Part shown: one piece after another, positions 7,195 through 14,186 of the stretch
Position numbering within the stretch: position 1 is the stretch's first letter
Layout of the letters: each line of letters opens with the position of its first letter
NCBI GenBank assembly: GCA_934589665.1
Contig: CAKTOJ010000008.1
Coordinates: 1-31,550 of the forward strand
From: an uncultured Oscillospiraceae bacterium
GTDB lineage: Bacteria > Bacillota > Clostridia > Oscillospirales > Oscillospiraceae
Direction of reading: 5' to 3'
DNA: 31,550 nucleotides
Made by a program: the position numbers and the translations under genes
The notes under the pieces: model-generated
The model's database searches: none
Told to the model about the DNA's origin: nothing
What the model saw: the letters and a program-made list of their open reading frames with translations, nothing else

Positions 7195-7230
7195 AACGGT
7201 ACGGAGGTCTCCGTGCCGTTTTTATTTTTT
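7195..7230 (+). terminator. Terminator after rplS
   Basis: ACGGTACGGAG and CTCCGTGCCGT pair over almost their full length, with one G-T pair. They are followed by TTTTTATTTTTT. It begins 17 bases after the rplS stop. Confidence 0.92.
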
Positions 7231-7252
7231 GCCGAAGGGAAGAAATGAACGG

Positions 7253-7281
7253 TTGTTTTTTGCGGCTGTGCGTGGTATCAT
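7253..7281 (+). promoter_or_regulatory. Promoter of the lepB-rbgA-rnhB unit
   Basis: TTGTTT (7253-7258), a 17-base spacer and TATCAT (7276-7281) with an extended -10 TG at 7273-7274. The lepB start is 55 bases downstream. It lies directly after the rplS terminator. Confidence 0.6.
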
Positions 7282-7335
7282 AAAGCCAAATTATGATGCG
7301 GTATTCTGCCGCTTGCTGCATAGGGAGAGACGGCT

Positions 7336-7962
7336 ATGAACGATTTTGAAAACGATATCCTGCCCACCGATCCCGACGAGGGGGAAGAGATCAGCGAGCG
7401 CGTCGCGGGACGCGAGACCTACGAGTGGGTGCGCTCGCTGGTGGGCGCGGTGCTGGCCATCACGCTGCTGTTCACCTTTGTGGTGCGGCTGATGGGCGTG
7501 TCGGGTCATTCCATGGTGCCGACGCTGCAGGATGGCGACCGTTTGATCGTGGTCAGCAGCTGGCTGTGCGGAGAGTATCGGTACGGCGATATCGTCATCG
7601 CCTACAAAGAGAGCTTTGACACGGAGCCCATCGTCAAGCGCGTCATCGCCACGCCGGGGCAGACGGTGGACATCGACTTCACGCTTGGCCGCGTGTTTGT
7701 GGACGGAGAGCTGCTGCAGGAAGATTATGTCAACGACCTGACCTATCTGGATGAGGGAACGCAGTTCCCGCTTACACTCGGCGAGGACGAGCTGTTTTTG
7801 ATGGGCGACAACCGCAACCGCAGCAGCGACAGCCGCGACAGCAATCTCGGCCCGGTGGATGAGCGCCTGATTATCGGCAAGGCTGTGCTGCTGGTATTTC
7901 CGGGCAGGGACAGCCTGACGGACCAGCGGGATTTCAGCCGCCTGGGCCTGCTGGGAAAGTGA
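7336..7962 (+). CDS. lepB: Signal peptidase I
   Basis: This 208-residue S26 peptidase removes signal peptides from secreted proteins. An acidic cytoplasmic N-terminus (1-31) precedes one membrane anchor (about 34-53). The catalytic serine Ser59 is in SGHSMVPTL, the general base Lys101 in VKRVIATPGQ, and the box E segment MGDNRNRSSDSRD comes near the C-terminus. The size and single anchor fit the Gram-positive SipS type rather than the two-anchor E. coli type. The ATG is preceded by AGGGAGAG. Its position between rplS and rbgA is common in Clostridia. The rbgA start is 13 bases after the stop, so the two are co-transcribed. Confidence 0.95.
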   Translation: MNDFENDILPTDPDEGEEISERVAGRETYEWVRSLVGAVLAITLLFTFVVRLMGVSGHSMVPTLQDGDRLIVVSSWLCGEYRYGDIVIAYKESFDTEPIVKRVIATPGQTVDIDFTLGRVFVDGELLQEDYVNDLTYLDEGTQFPLTLGEDELFLMGDNRNRSSDSRDSNLGPVDERLIIGKAVLLVFPGRDSLTDQRDFSRLGLLGK

Positions 7963-7975
7963 GGAGGGAACGATC

Positions 7976-8842
7976 ATGCAGTTGGAGAGTCTGAGCTGGT
8001 TCCCCGGACATATGACAAAAACGCGCCGCATGGTCGCCGCCGAGATCGGCAATGTGGATGCGGTGTGCGAGATTATTGACGCGCGCATTCCGCGCGCGAG
8101 CCGCAATCCGGATATCGACGAGCTGACCGCGGGCAAGCCGCGCATCGTGGTGCTCAACCGCGTCGATCAGGCCGACCCCGGCGCGACGAAGCGCTGGGCG
8201 GCGTGGTTTTGCGCGCAGGGCTATGCGGTGCTTGAGGCCGACGCGAAGTCGGGCGCGGGCGTGAAGCAGTTTGCGCCCGCTGTGCGCGCGCTGCTTGCCG
8301 ACAAGATCCGTGCCTATGAAGAAAAGGGGCAGGTTGGGCGCGTGCTGCGTGTGATGGTGCTCGGCATCCCGAATGTCGGCAAATCGACATTCATCAACAA
8401 GGTATCCGGCCGAAAGACGGCCAAGGCGGAGGACCGCCCCGGCGTAACGCGCAGCAAGCAGTGGGTCCCGGTGGACAAAACGCTGGAGCTGCTGGACACG
8501 CCCGGCATCCTCTGGCCGAAATTTGAGGACCCGAATGTCGGCGTGCGCCTCGGGTTCACGGGTGCGATCCGCGACGACGTGATGGACATTGAGGATCTGG
8601 CCGCGCGGCTGATGGCCTACCTTGGCGCGCATTATCCCGATGCGCTGACAGAACGCTATAAGATCGAGGTCTCGCCGGATGAACAGGGCTGGGAGCTGCT
8701 GGAAAAGGCCGGACGCAAACGCGGCTTCCTTATTTCTGGCGGCGAGGTGAACACCGAGCGCATGTCGCGCGTGCTGCTCGATGAGTACCGCGCTGGCAAG
8801 CTGGGACGCTTTACACTGGAGCTTCCGGAGGAGAATGCATGA
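7976..8842 (+). CDS. rbgA: Ribosome biogenesis GTPase RbgA (YlqF)
   Basis: This 288-residue circularly permuted GTPase drives a late step of 50S subunit assembly. The permuted motif order is visible: G4 (VLNRVD) comes first, then G1 GIPNVGKS (residues 130-137), a G2-like GVTR, and G3 (DTPG). The opening WFPGHMTKTRRM is the RbgA signature. The C-terminal RNA-binding part follows the GTPase domain. The start has GAGGAGGG at good spacing. It overlaps rnhB by four bases (ATGA), giving the classic rbgA-rnhB pair. Confidence 0.95.
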   Translation: MQLESLSWFPGHMTKTRRMVAAEIGNVDAVCEIIDARIPRASRNPDIDELTAGKPRIVVLNRVDQADPGATKRWAAWFCAQGYAVLEADAKSGAGVKQFAPAVRALLADKIRAYEEKGQVGRVLRVMVLGIPNVGKSTFINKVSGRKTAKAEDRPGVTRSKQWVPVDKTLELLDTPGILWPKFEDPNVGVRLGFTGAIRDDVMDIEDLAARLMAYLGAHYPDALTERYKIEVSPDEQGWELLEKAGRKRGFLISGGEVNTERMSRVLLDEYRAGKLGRFTLELPEENA

Positions 8843-9480
8843 AGCAGCATGTTTCGCTGGCGGACAGCGCTTTGGAGACTACCGCCCACGCGGAAGGCTT
8901 TCTCCATGTCTGCGGCGTGGACGAGGCAGGTGCGGGTCCACTGATGGGTCCGGTGTACGCCGCCGCAGTGATACTGCCGGAGGGCTGTGTGATCGAGGGA
9001 CTGGACGATTCCAAGAAGCTTTCGGAGAAAAAACGCGAGGCGCTTTTTGACATCATTTGTGAAAAGGCTGTTGCCTACAGTGTCGCGTTTGTGGACGCGC
9101 GGGAGATTGACGAGATCGACATTCTCAACGCCCGCATGAAGGCCATGCAGATGGCCATCGACGGCCTTGCTGTCCAGGCGGATTTTGCGCTCGTCGACGG
9201 CAACCGCGACCACGGGACGAAATATGCTGTTGCCACGCCGCACCGCACGGTCATCGGCGGCGACGCGAAGAGCATAAGCATCGCTGCAGCGTCGATTTTG
9301 GCCAAGGTCAGCCGTGACCGCTTTGTGACGGACGTGCTGGACCGGCAGTACCCGCAGTATCAGTTCGCGCGGCACAAGGGCTACGGCACAAAGCTGCATT
9401 ATGCCATGCTCGACGAATATGGTCCCTGCCCGTGCCACCGCATGACCTTTCTCAAAAAGTGGGAGGCCGGGCGGAAATGA
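8839..9480 (+). CDS. rnhB: Ribonuclease HII
   Basis: This 213-residue enzyme cleaves RNA in RNA-DNA hybrids and at single ribonucleotides in DNA. The catalytic acids are in GVDEAG (Asp28, Glu29) and ALVDGNRD, and SIAAASILAKVSRD and the HKGYGTKLHYAML segment are conserved. The usual Gly-Arg-Gly motif after the DEA segment reads Gly31-Ala32-Gly33 here (gcg codon). In characterised RNase HII that motif contacts the RNA-DNA junction. The ATG overlaps the rbgA stop (ATGA). The remaining residues needed for activity look intact, so the enzyme is probably functional. Confidence 0.94.
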   Translation: MKQHVSLADSALETTAHAEGFLHVCGVDEAGAGPLMGPVYAAAVILPEGCVIEGLDDSKKLSEKKREALFDIICEKAVAYSVAFVDAREIDEIDILNARMKAMQMAIDGLAVQADFALVDGNRDHGTKYAVATPHRTVIGGDAKSISIAAASILAKVSRDRFVTDVLDRQYPQYQFARHKGYGTKLHYAMLDEYGPCPCHRMTFLKKWEAGRK

Positions 9481-9830
9481 GCACAACGAAGGAACTCGGC
9501 GACCGCGGTGAGGCCCTCGTGGCCGAATACCTGCGGGCGCGCGGCTATGAGATCGCGGCCTCGCAGTTCCGCTGCCGCTTCGGCGAGATCGACCTGATTG
9601 CAAAAAAGGACGGCGTGCTCTGCTTTGTGGAGGTCAAGCTCCGCAGCGGCGTGCGCTACGGTCTGCCGCGCGATTTTGTCACGGCGGCCAAGCAGCGGCG
9701 GCTGCGCACGACGGCGGCCTTTTACATGACGCGGCACGATCCCGACCTCTGCGCTCGCTTTGACGTGGCGGAGGTTTACGACGACGAAACGCTGCCGCGC
9801 ATCGAATACATCGAAAACGCGTTTGAATGA
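9477..9830 (+). CDS. YraN/UPF0102 family nuclease-like protein
   Basis: This 117-residue protein matches UPF0102 in length and motifs: LGDRGEALVAEYLRARGYEI, CRFGEIDLIAKKDG, and VEVKLRSG. The GEIDLI and EVK segments form the core of a PD-(D/E)xK (Holliday-junction-resolvase-like) fold, so a DNA-related role is likely, but no reaction is established to my knowledge. It starts inside the rnhB stop (ATGA overlap), and rnhB-yraN neighbourhood is widespread. The next gene starts about 20 bases downstream. Confidence 0.9.
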   Translation: MSTTKELGDRGEALVAEYLRARGYEIAASQFRCRFGEIDLIAKKDGVLCFVEVKLRSGVRYGLPRDFVTAAKQRRLRTTAAFYMTRHDPDLCARFDVAEVYDDETLPRIEYIENAFE

Positions 9831-9850
9831 CCGGGGGAAGGAGGGCAGCC

Positions 9851-10540
9851 GTGGCGCTTTATACGATCGGAGATCTGCACCTCTCGCTCGGCGGCAGCAA
9901 GCCGATGGACATTTTCGGCGAAAAATGGGCGAACCATGTCGAGCGGCTGCGGGAGGCATTTTCCCACCTGACGCCGGACGATGTGACGGTGCTCGCCGGC
10001 GATCTTTCCTGGGGCATTTCGCTTGAAGAATCGCTGCTCGACTTTCAGTTCATCAACGCGCTGCCGGGACGCAAGATCATTCTCAAGGGCAACCACGACT
10101 ACTGGTGGGGCACGGCCACGAAAATGAACAACTTTTTTCAGGCACACGGCATCGAAAGCATTGATATCCTCTTTAATAACTGCTTTTTTTACGGCGATTA
10201 CGCCCTCTGCGGCACGCGCGGCTGGTTTTATGAGGAGGATGCCGCCGGAACGCACACGGGCAAGATGCTCGCGCGTGAGGCGCTCCGGCTGGAGACCTCG
10301 CTCAAGGCGGCGGGGGAGCGGCCGATCCTCTGCTTCCTGCACTATCCGCCGCTCTATCAGGGCTACCAGTGCCCTGAGATGCTGGAGCTGATCGACCGCT
10401 ACGGCGTCGAGCGCTGCTATTACGGTCATCTCCACGGCCCTACGCACCGCCGCGCGTTCGAGGGACGGCGCGGAAAAACCGACTACGCCCTGATCTCGGC
10501 GGATTATCTGGGCTTCATCCCGAAAAAAATCTGCGATTAA
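9851..10540 (+). CDS. Calcineurin-like metallophosphoesterase
   Basis: This 229-residue protein has the full metallophosphoesterase motif series: GDLHLS near the N-terminus, VLAGDLSWG, KGNHDYWWG, a histidine in FLHYPP and the closing GHLHGPTH. It binds two metals and should hydrolyse a phosphomonoester or phosphodiester; the substrate is unknown. The GTG at 9851 is chosen because AGGAGG sits 7 bases upstream. An ATG at 9827 overlapping the yraN-like stop would add 8 residues with no ribosome site. It is the last gene of the lepB unit; no terminator is visible after it. Confidence 0.88.
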   Translation: MALYTIGDLHLSLGGSKPMDIFGEKWANHVERLREAFSHLTPDDVTVLAGDLSWGISLEESLLDFQFINALPGRKIILKGNHDYWWGTATKMNNFFQAHGIESIDILFNNCFFYGDYALCGTRGWFYEEDAAGTHTGKMLAREALRLETSLKAAGERPILCFLHYPPLYQGYQCPEMLELIDRYGVERCYYGHLHGPTHRRAFEGRRGKTDYALISADYLGFIPKKICD

Positions 10541-10563
10541 AAGAAAAATGATGAAAAAAAGGG

Positions 10564-10592
10564 TAGATATTTTGTAAAACCTATGGTAAAAT
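10564..10592 (+). promoter_or_regulatory. Promoter of tig
   Basis: TAGATA (10564-10569), a 17-base spacer and TAAAAT (10587-10592), with an extended -10 TG at 10584-10585. The tig start is 48 bases downstream of the -10, behind ACGGAGG. The -35 is only moderately close to consensus. Confidence 0.5.
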
Positions 10593-10640
10593 ACCACTTT
10601 GCAATGAGCATCATTTGCTTAATACGGAGGAAAAAGAAAC

Positions 10641-12104
10641 ATGAATGTCAAGTCTGTTGAAAAGCTCGAAAAGAGCCAGGTCGCCGTCACCGTCGAAGTG
10701 ACTGCCGAGGAGTTTGAAGCCGCCGTTCAGAAGGCGTATCTCAAGATGCGCAATAAGATCAGCGTGCCCGGCTTCCGTCCCGGCAAGGCGCCCCGCAAGA
10801 TGATCGAGAAGCTTTACGGTGAGGGCGTGTTCTACAGCGACGCTGTGGACGCCGCGCTCCCCGACGCATATACGCAGGCGATCGGCTCGAGCGGCCTCGA
10901 CGTGGTGGGTTATCCCGAAGTCGAGATCGTGGGCGATCAGATCGATAAGAACGGCTTTACCTTCAAGGCGACTGTTGCGGTCTATCCTGAGGTCGAGCTG
11001 GGCGAGTACAAGGGTGTGAGCGCCGTGAAGGACGAGGTCAAGGTCACGGCGGACGATGTGAAGGACCGTCTCAACCAGATGGCTGAGCGTGAGGCCCGCC
11101 TTGTTTCCGTGGACCGCAAGGTCAAGAAGGGCGATACCGCCGTCATTGACTTTGAGGGCTTTGACAACGGCGTGCCCTTTGACGGCGGCAAGGGCGAAAA
11201 CCACGAGCTGGAGATTGGCTCCGGCAGCTTTGTTCCCGGCTTTGAGGATCAGATCGTCGGCATGAAGGCCGGTGAGGAGAAGGACATTGACATCACCTTC
11301 CCTGAGAACTACACCCCTGAGCTGGCCGGTAAGAAGGTCGTGTTCCACGTCAAGGTCAACGAGGTCAAGGAAAAGCAGACCCCGGCGCTCGATGACGAAT
11401 TCGCCAAGGACGTCTCCGAGTTTGAGACGCTCAAGGAGCTCAAGGACGATGTGAAGGCCAAGATCACGGCCGAGCGTGAGGAATCCGTCAAGGTCGCGTT
11501 TGAAAACGCCCTGCTCGAGAAGGTTGCCGCCGACATCAAGGCCGACATCCCCGATGTGATGATCGAGGAGCAGAGCCGCCGCTTCCTTGAAGAGTTCAAG
11601 CAGCGCCTTCAGGCGCAGGGCATCCCCTATGAGCAGTATTGCAAGATGACCAACATGGACGAGGCCAAGTTCCTCGAGGACGGCAAGGAGCCTGCGACCC
11701 GTCAGGTCCGTATGGATCTTGCCATCGCCGCCATCATCAAGGCGGAGAACCTCGATGTGACCGAGGAAGAGATCGAGGCGAAGTACAAGTCCATGTCTGA
11801 GCAGTACGGCATGGATATTGAGATGCTCAAGAAGTATCTTGACGTTCCCACGATCCGCACGCAGCTTCTCAATGAGAAGGCCATTGCCGTCGTTGTGGAC
11901 AACGCGAAGGCAGAAAAGCCTGCCAAGGCGGAGAAGGCCGAGGACGGCGAGAAGAAGCCCGCCGCCAAGAAGGCGGCTAAGAAGGCTGAGGGCGAGGAAG
12001 AGAAGAAGCCCGCTGCCAAAAAGACCGCCAAGAAGGCCGAGGGTGAGGAGAAGAAGCCTGCCGCCAAGAAGAGCGCAAAAAAGACCGAGGAAACGGCTGA
12101 ATAA
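10641..12104 (+). CDS. tig: Trigger factor with a lysine-rich C-terminal tail
   Basis: This 487-residue ribosome-bound chaperone carries the N-terminal ribosome-docking motif GFRPGKAPRK, then an FKBP-type prolyl isomerase domain (about 160-250: KKGDTAVIDFEGFDNG, FVPGFEDQIVGMKAGEEKDI, ELAGKKVVFHVKVNEVKEK), then the helical substrate-cradle domain. Trigger factors usually end near residue 430. Here about 64 extra residues (about 424-487) form a Lys/Ala/Pro/Glu-rich tail with three near-identical repeats like those of histone H1-type proteins. The ATG has ACGGAGG upstream. It precedes clpP, clpX and lon, an arrangement conserved in Firmicutes, linking folding at the ribosome with protein degradation. 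Confidence 0.96.
   Translation: MNVKSVEKLEKSQVAVTVEVTAEEFEAAVQKAYLKMRNKISVPGFRPGKAPRKMIEKLYGEGVFYSDAVDAALPDAYTQAIGSSGLDVVGYPEVEIVGDQIDKNGFTFKATVAVYPEVELGEYKGVSAVKDEVKVTADDVKDRLNQMAEREARLVSVDRKVKKGDTAVIDFEGFDNGVPFDGGKGENHELEIGSGSFVPGFEDQIVGMKAGEEKDIDITFPENYTPELAGKKVVFHVKVNEVKEKQTPALDDEFAKDVSEFETLKELKDDVKAKITAEREESVKVAFENALLEKVAADIKADIPDVMIEEQSRRFLEEFKQRLQAQGIPYEQYCKMTNMDEAKFLEDGKEPATRQVRMDLAIAAIIKAENLDVTEEEIEAKYKSMSEQYGMDIEMLKKYLDVPTIRTQLLNEKAIAVVVDNAKAEKPAKAEKAEDGEKKPAAKKAAKKAEGEEEKKPAAKKTAKKAEGEEKKPAAKKSAKKTEETAE
11949..12095 (+). repeat. Three tandem repeats encoding the trigger factor tail
   Basis: Three units of 51, 48 and 48 bases (11949-11999, 12000-12047, 12048-12095) encode EKKPAAKK, then A, T or S, then AKK plus an acidic end. 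Synonymous differences between units (gcc/gct, aag/aaa) show they are not a recent perfect duplication. Such in-frame repeats can change copy number between strains. Confidence 0.85.
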
Positions 12105-12146
12105 GCGCCGCAGCGGTTATACTTCATCCGCAAAATAAAATAGGCA

Positions 12147-12155
12147 TGATATAGA
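12147..12155 (+). promoter_or_regulatory. Candidate extended -10 promoter for clpP
   Basis: TGATATAGA contains an extended -10 (TG, one base, TATAGA at 12150-12155). No good -35 box is present. Transcription would begin near 12162, exactly at the base of the hairpin that follows. It lies 43 bases after the tig stop. Confidence 0.35.
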
Positions 12156-12161
12156 GACAGC

Positions 12162-12198
12162 CAATCAACCACAAATGAGCAGCATTTGTGGTTGATTG
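12162..12198. promoter_or_regulatory. Perfect 16-base-pair hairpin between tig and clpP
   Basis: CAATCAACCACAAATG (12162-12177) and CATTTGTGGTTGATTG (12183-12198) are perfect complements around an AGCAG loop. The arms are AT-richer than the surroundings. No T run follows (CATACATACC comes next), so it is not a standard terminator. It could be a 5' stem-loop of the clpP transcript, a T-less tig terminator, or a dispersed palindromic element. It has no CtsR-like direct heptads. Confidence 0.7.
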
Positions 12199-12261
12199 CA
12201 TACATACCGGAAATTTGAACAGGGTATGAACGTCTGAATGTTACACCAAGGAGGTATTTCC

Positions 12262-12843
12262 ATGAGTTTAGTTCCTTATGTTGTCGAGCAGACCAACCGC
12301 GGCGAGCGGTCGTATGACATTTTCTCCCGCCTGCTCAACGACCGCATCGTTTTTCTGGGCGAGGAGGTCAACGACACCACTGCGAGCCTTGTTGTTGCGC
12401 AGCTTCTGTATCTGGAAGCGCAGGACCCCGACAAGGATATCCAGCTTTATATCAACTCTCCCGGCGGCAGTGTGACCGCCGGTATGGCGATCTATGACAC
12501 CATGCAGTATATCAAGTGCGATGTGTCCACGATCTGCGTCGGCATGGCGGCCAGCATGGGCGCGTTCCTGCTCTCCTCCGGCGCAAAGGGCAAGCGCATT
12601 GCGCTGCCGAACGCGGAGGTCATGATCCATCAGCCCTCCGCCGGTACACAGGGCAAGGTTACGGATATGGAGATCGATGTGGAGCACTTCCTCAAGATCA
12701 AGCAGCGCATCAACAAGATCCTTGCCGAAAACGCCGGAAAAACGCCCGAGCAGATCAAGGCGGACTCGGAGCGCGACAACTGGATGACAGCAGAGGAGGC
12801 CCGTGAGTACGGCCTGATCGATAAGGTCATTTACAAGCGGTAA
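12262..12843 (+). CDS. clpP: ATP-dependent Clp protease proteolytic subunit
   Basis: This 193-residue serine protease forms the tetradecameric chamber that degrades proteins fed by ClpX. The nucleophile is in [11 protein letters not shown], the histidine in MIHQPSAG, and the [22 protein letters not shown] segment ([18 protein letters not shown]) is typical. The ATG at 12262 is chosen because AAGGAGGT precedes it at ideal spacing; an upstream in-frame ATG at 12238 would translate that ribosome site. clpX starts 34 bases downstream, so the two subunits are made together. Confidence 0.97.
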   Translation: MSLVPYVVEQTNRGERSYDIFSRLLNDRIVFLGEEVNDTTASLVVAQLLYLEAQDPDKDIQLYINSPGGSVTAGMAIYDTMQYIKCDVSTICVGMAASMGAFLLSSGAKGKRIALPNAEVMIHQPSAGTQGKVTDMEIDVEHFLKIKQRINKILAENAGKTPEQIKADSERDNWMTAEEAREYGLIDKVIYKR

Positions 12844-12877
12844 CGCAATACCTGTAAAGGGAAAGGTCATTACACGA

Positions 12878-14170
12878 ATGAGTGAAGAAAAGAACAAGAA
12901 GGCGCAGCTTCGCTGCTCGTTCTGCGGCAAGTCGGAGAAGGAGACGCACCGCATGATCCAGGGCCCCGGCGGTGTACGCATCTGCGACGAGTGCGTGCGT
13001 CTGTGCATGGAGATCATTGACGACGGCTACGAGGGCGGCAATGAAGGCTTTGACACGCCGGATGAGATCCCCACGCCGCGCGAGATCCGCGAGGTGCTTG
13101 ACCAGTACGTGGTTGGACAGGACGCAGCGAAGATCGCGCTGAGCGTTTCCGTCTACAACCACTATAAGCGCATCTTTTTCGGCGGCGGAGACGATGTGGA
13201 GCTGCAAAAGAGCAACATTCTGCTCCTCGGTCCCACGGGCAGCGGCAAGACGCTTTTCGCCCAGACGCTCGCCCGTATCCTCAAGGTGCCGTTTGCCATT
13301 GCCGACGCCACCACGCTCACCGAGGCCGGCTATGTCGGCGACGATGTGGAGAATATTCTCCTGCGTCTTTTGCAGGCGGCGGACTACGATGTGGAGCTTG
13401 CCGAGCGCGGCATTATCTATGTCGATGAGATTGACAAGATCGCCCGCAAGAGCGAGAATACCTCCATCACGCGCGATGTTTCCGGCGAGGGCGTGCAGCA
13501 GGCGCTTTTGAAGATCGTTGAGGGTACGGTTGCCAACGTCCCGCCGCAGGGCGGACGCAAGCACCCGCATCAGGAATTCATCCAGATCGATACGCGCAAC
13601 ATCCTCTTCATCTGCGGCGGCGCGTTCGAGGGTCTTGACAAGATCATCGAGCACCGCCTTGACCGCAAGAGCATCGGCTTTGACGCGGTGATCGAGGGCA
13701 AGAAGGAAAAGGATCATTCGAAGATCCTGCGCGAGGTGCAGCCGCACGACATCCTGAAGTTCGGCATTATCCCCGAACTGGTCGGCCGTCTGCCGGTTAT
13801 TGCCGCGCTTGACGAGCTGCGCCGCGACGATCTGGTGCGCATCCTGACCGAGCCGAAAAACGCGCTTGTCAAGCAGTATCAGAAGCTCCTGAGCTATGAC
13901 GGCGCGGAGCTGGTATTCGAGCGTGATGCGCTTGAAGCGATCGCCGACAAGGCCATCGAGCGCAAGATCGGCGCGCGCGGCCTGCGCGCGGTGATGGAGG
14001 GCCTGCTCACGCAGGTGATGTACGATACGCCCTCCGACCGCAGCATTGAGCGCGTGACGATCACCAAGGCGTGTGTGGAGGGCAAGGAGCCGCCGCGTAT
14101 TGAGCACAAAAAACAAGAATTGCAGGGGGACAGACCGCCGGAGCTGCCGTCGGTCGAACCAGCCTCCTGA
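12878..14170 (+). CDS. clpX: ATP-dependent Clp protease ATP-binding subunit ClpX
   Basis: This 430-residue AAA+ unfoldase delivers substrates to ClpP. It starts with a C4 zinc-binding domain ([19 protein letters not shown]). The AAA+ module follows: Walker A GPTGSGKT, pore loop GYVG in [14 protein letters not shown], Walker [14 protein letters not shown], and sensor/arginine segments around [12 protein letters not shown] and [12 protein letters not shown]. The ClpP-docking IGF loop is present (RKSIGFDAV). The C-terminal 30 residues are variable and Pro/Glu-rich. The ribosome site is modest (AAAGG about 12 bases upstream). lon starts 16 bases after the stop. Confidence 0.97.
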   Translation: MSEEKNKKAQLRCSFCGKSEKETHRMIQGPGGVRICDECVRLCMEIIDDGYEGGNEGFDTPDEIPTPREIREVLDQYVVGQDAAKIALSVSVYNHYKRIFFGGGDDVELQKSNILLLGPTGSGKTLFAQTLARILKVPFAIADATTLTEAGYVGDDVENILLRLLQAADYDVELAERGIIYVDEIDKIARKSENTSITRDVSGEGVQQALLKIVEGTVANVPPQGGRKHPHQEFIQIDTRNILFICGGAFEGLDKIIEHRLDRKSIGFDAVIEGKKEKDHSKILREVQPHDILKFGIIPELVGRLPVIAALDELRRDDLVRILTEPKNALVKQYQKLLSYDGAELVFERDALEAIADKAIERKIGARGLRAVMEGLLTQVMYDTPSDRSIERVTITKACVEGKEPPRIEHKKQELQGDRPPELPSVEPAS

Positions 14171-14186
14171 CAATAAGGAGACCCCT

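Noticed and set aside
12215..12243. TTGAAC as a -35 box for clpP
   Set aside because: No acceptable -10 exists 16-18 bases downstream; the extended -10 at 12147 is better.
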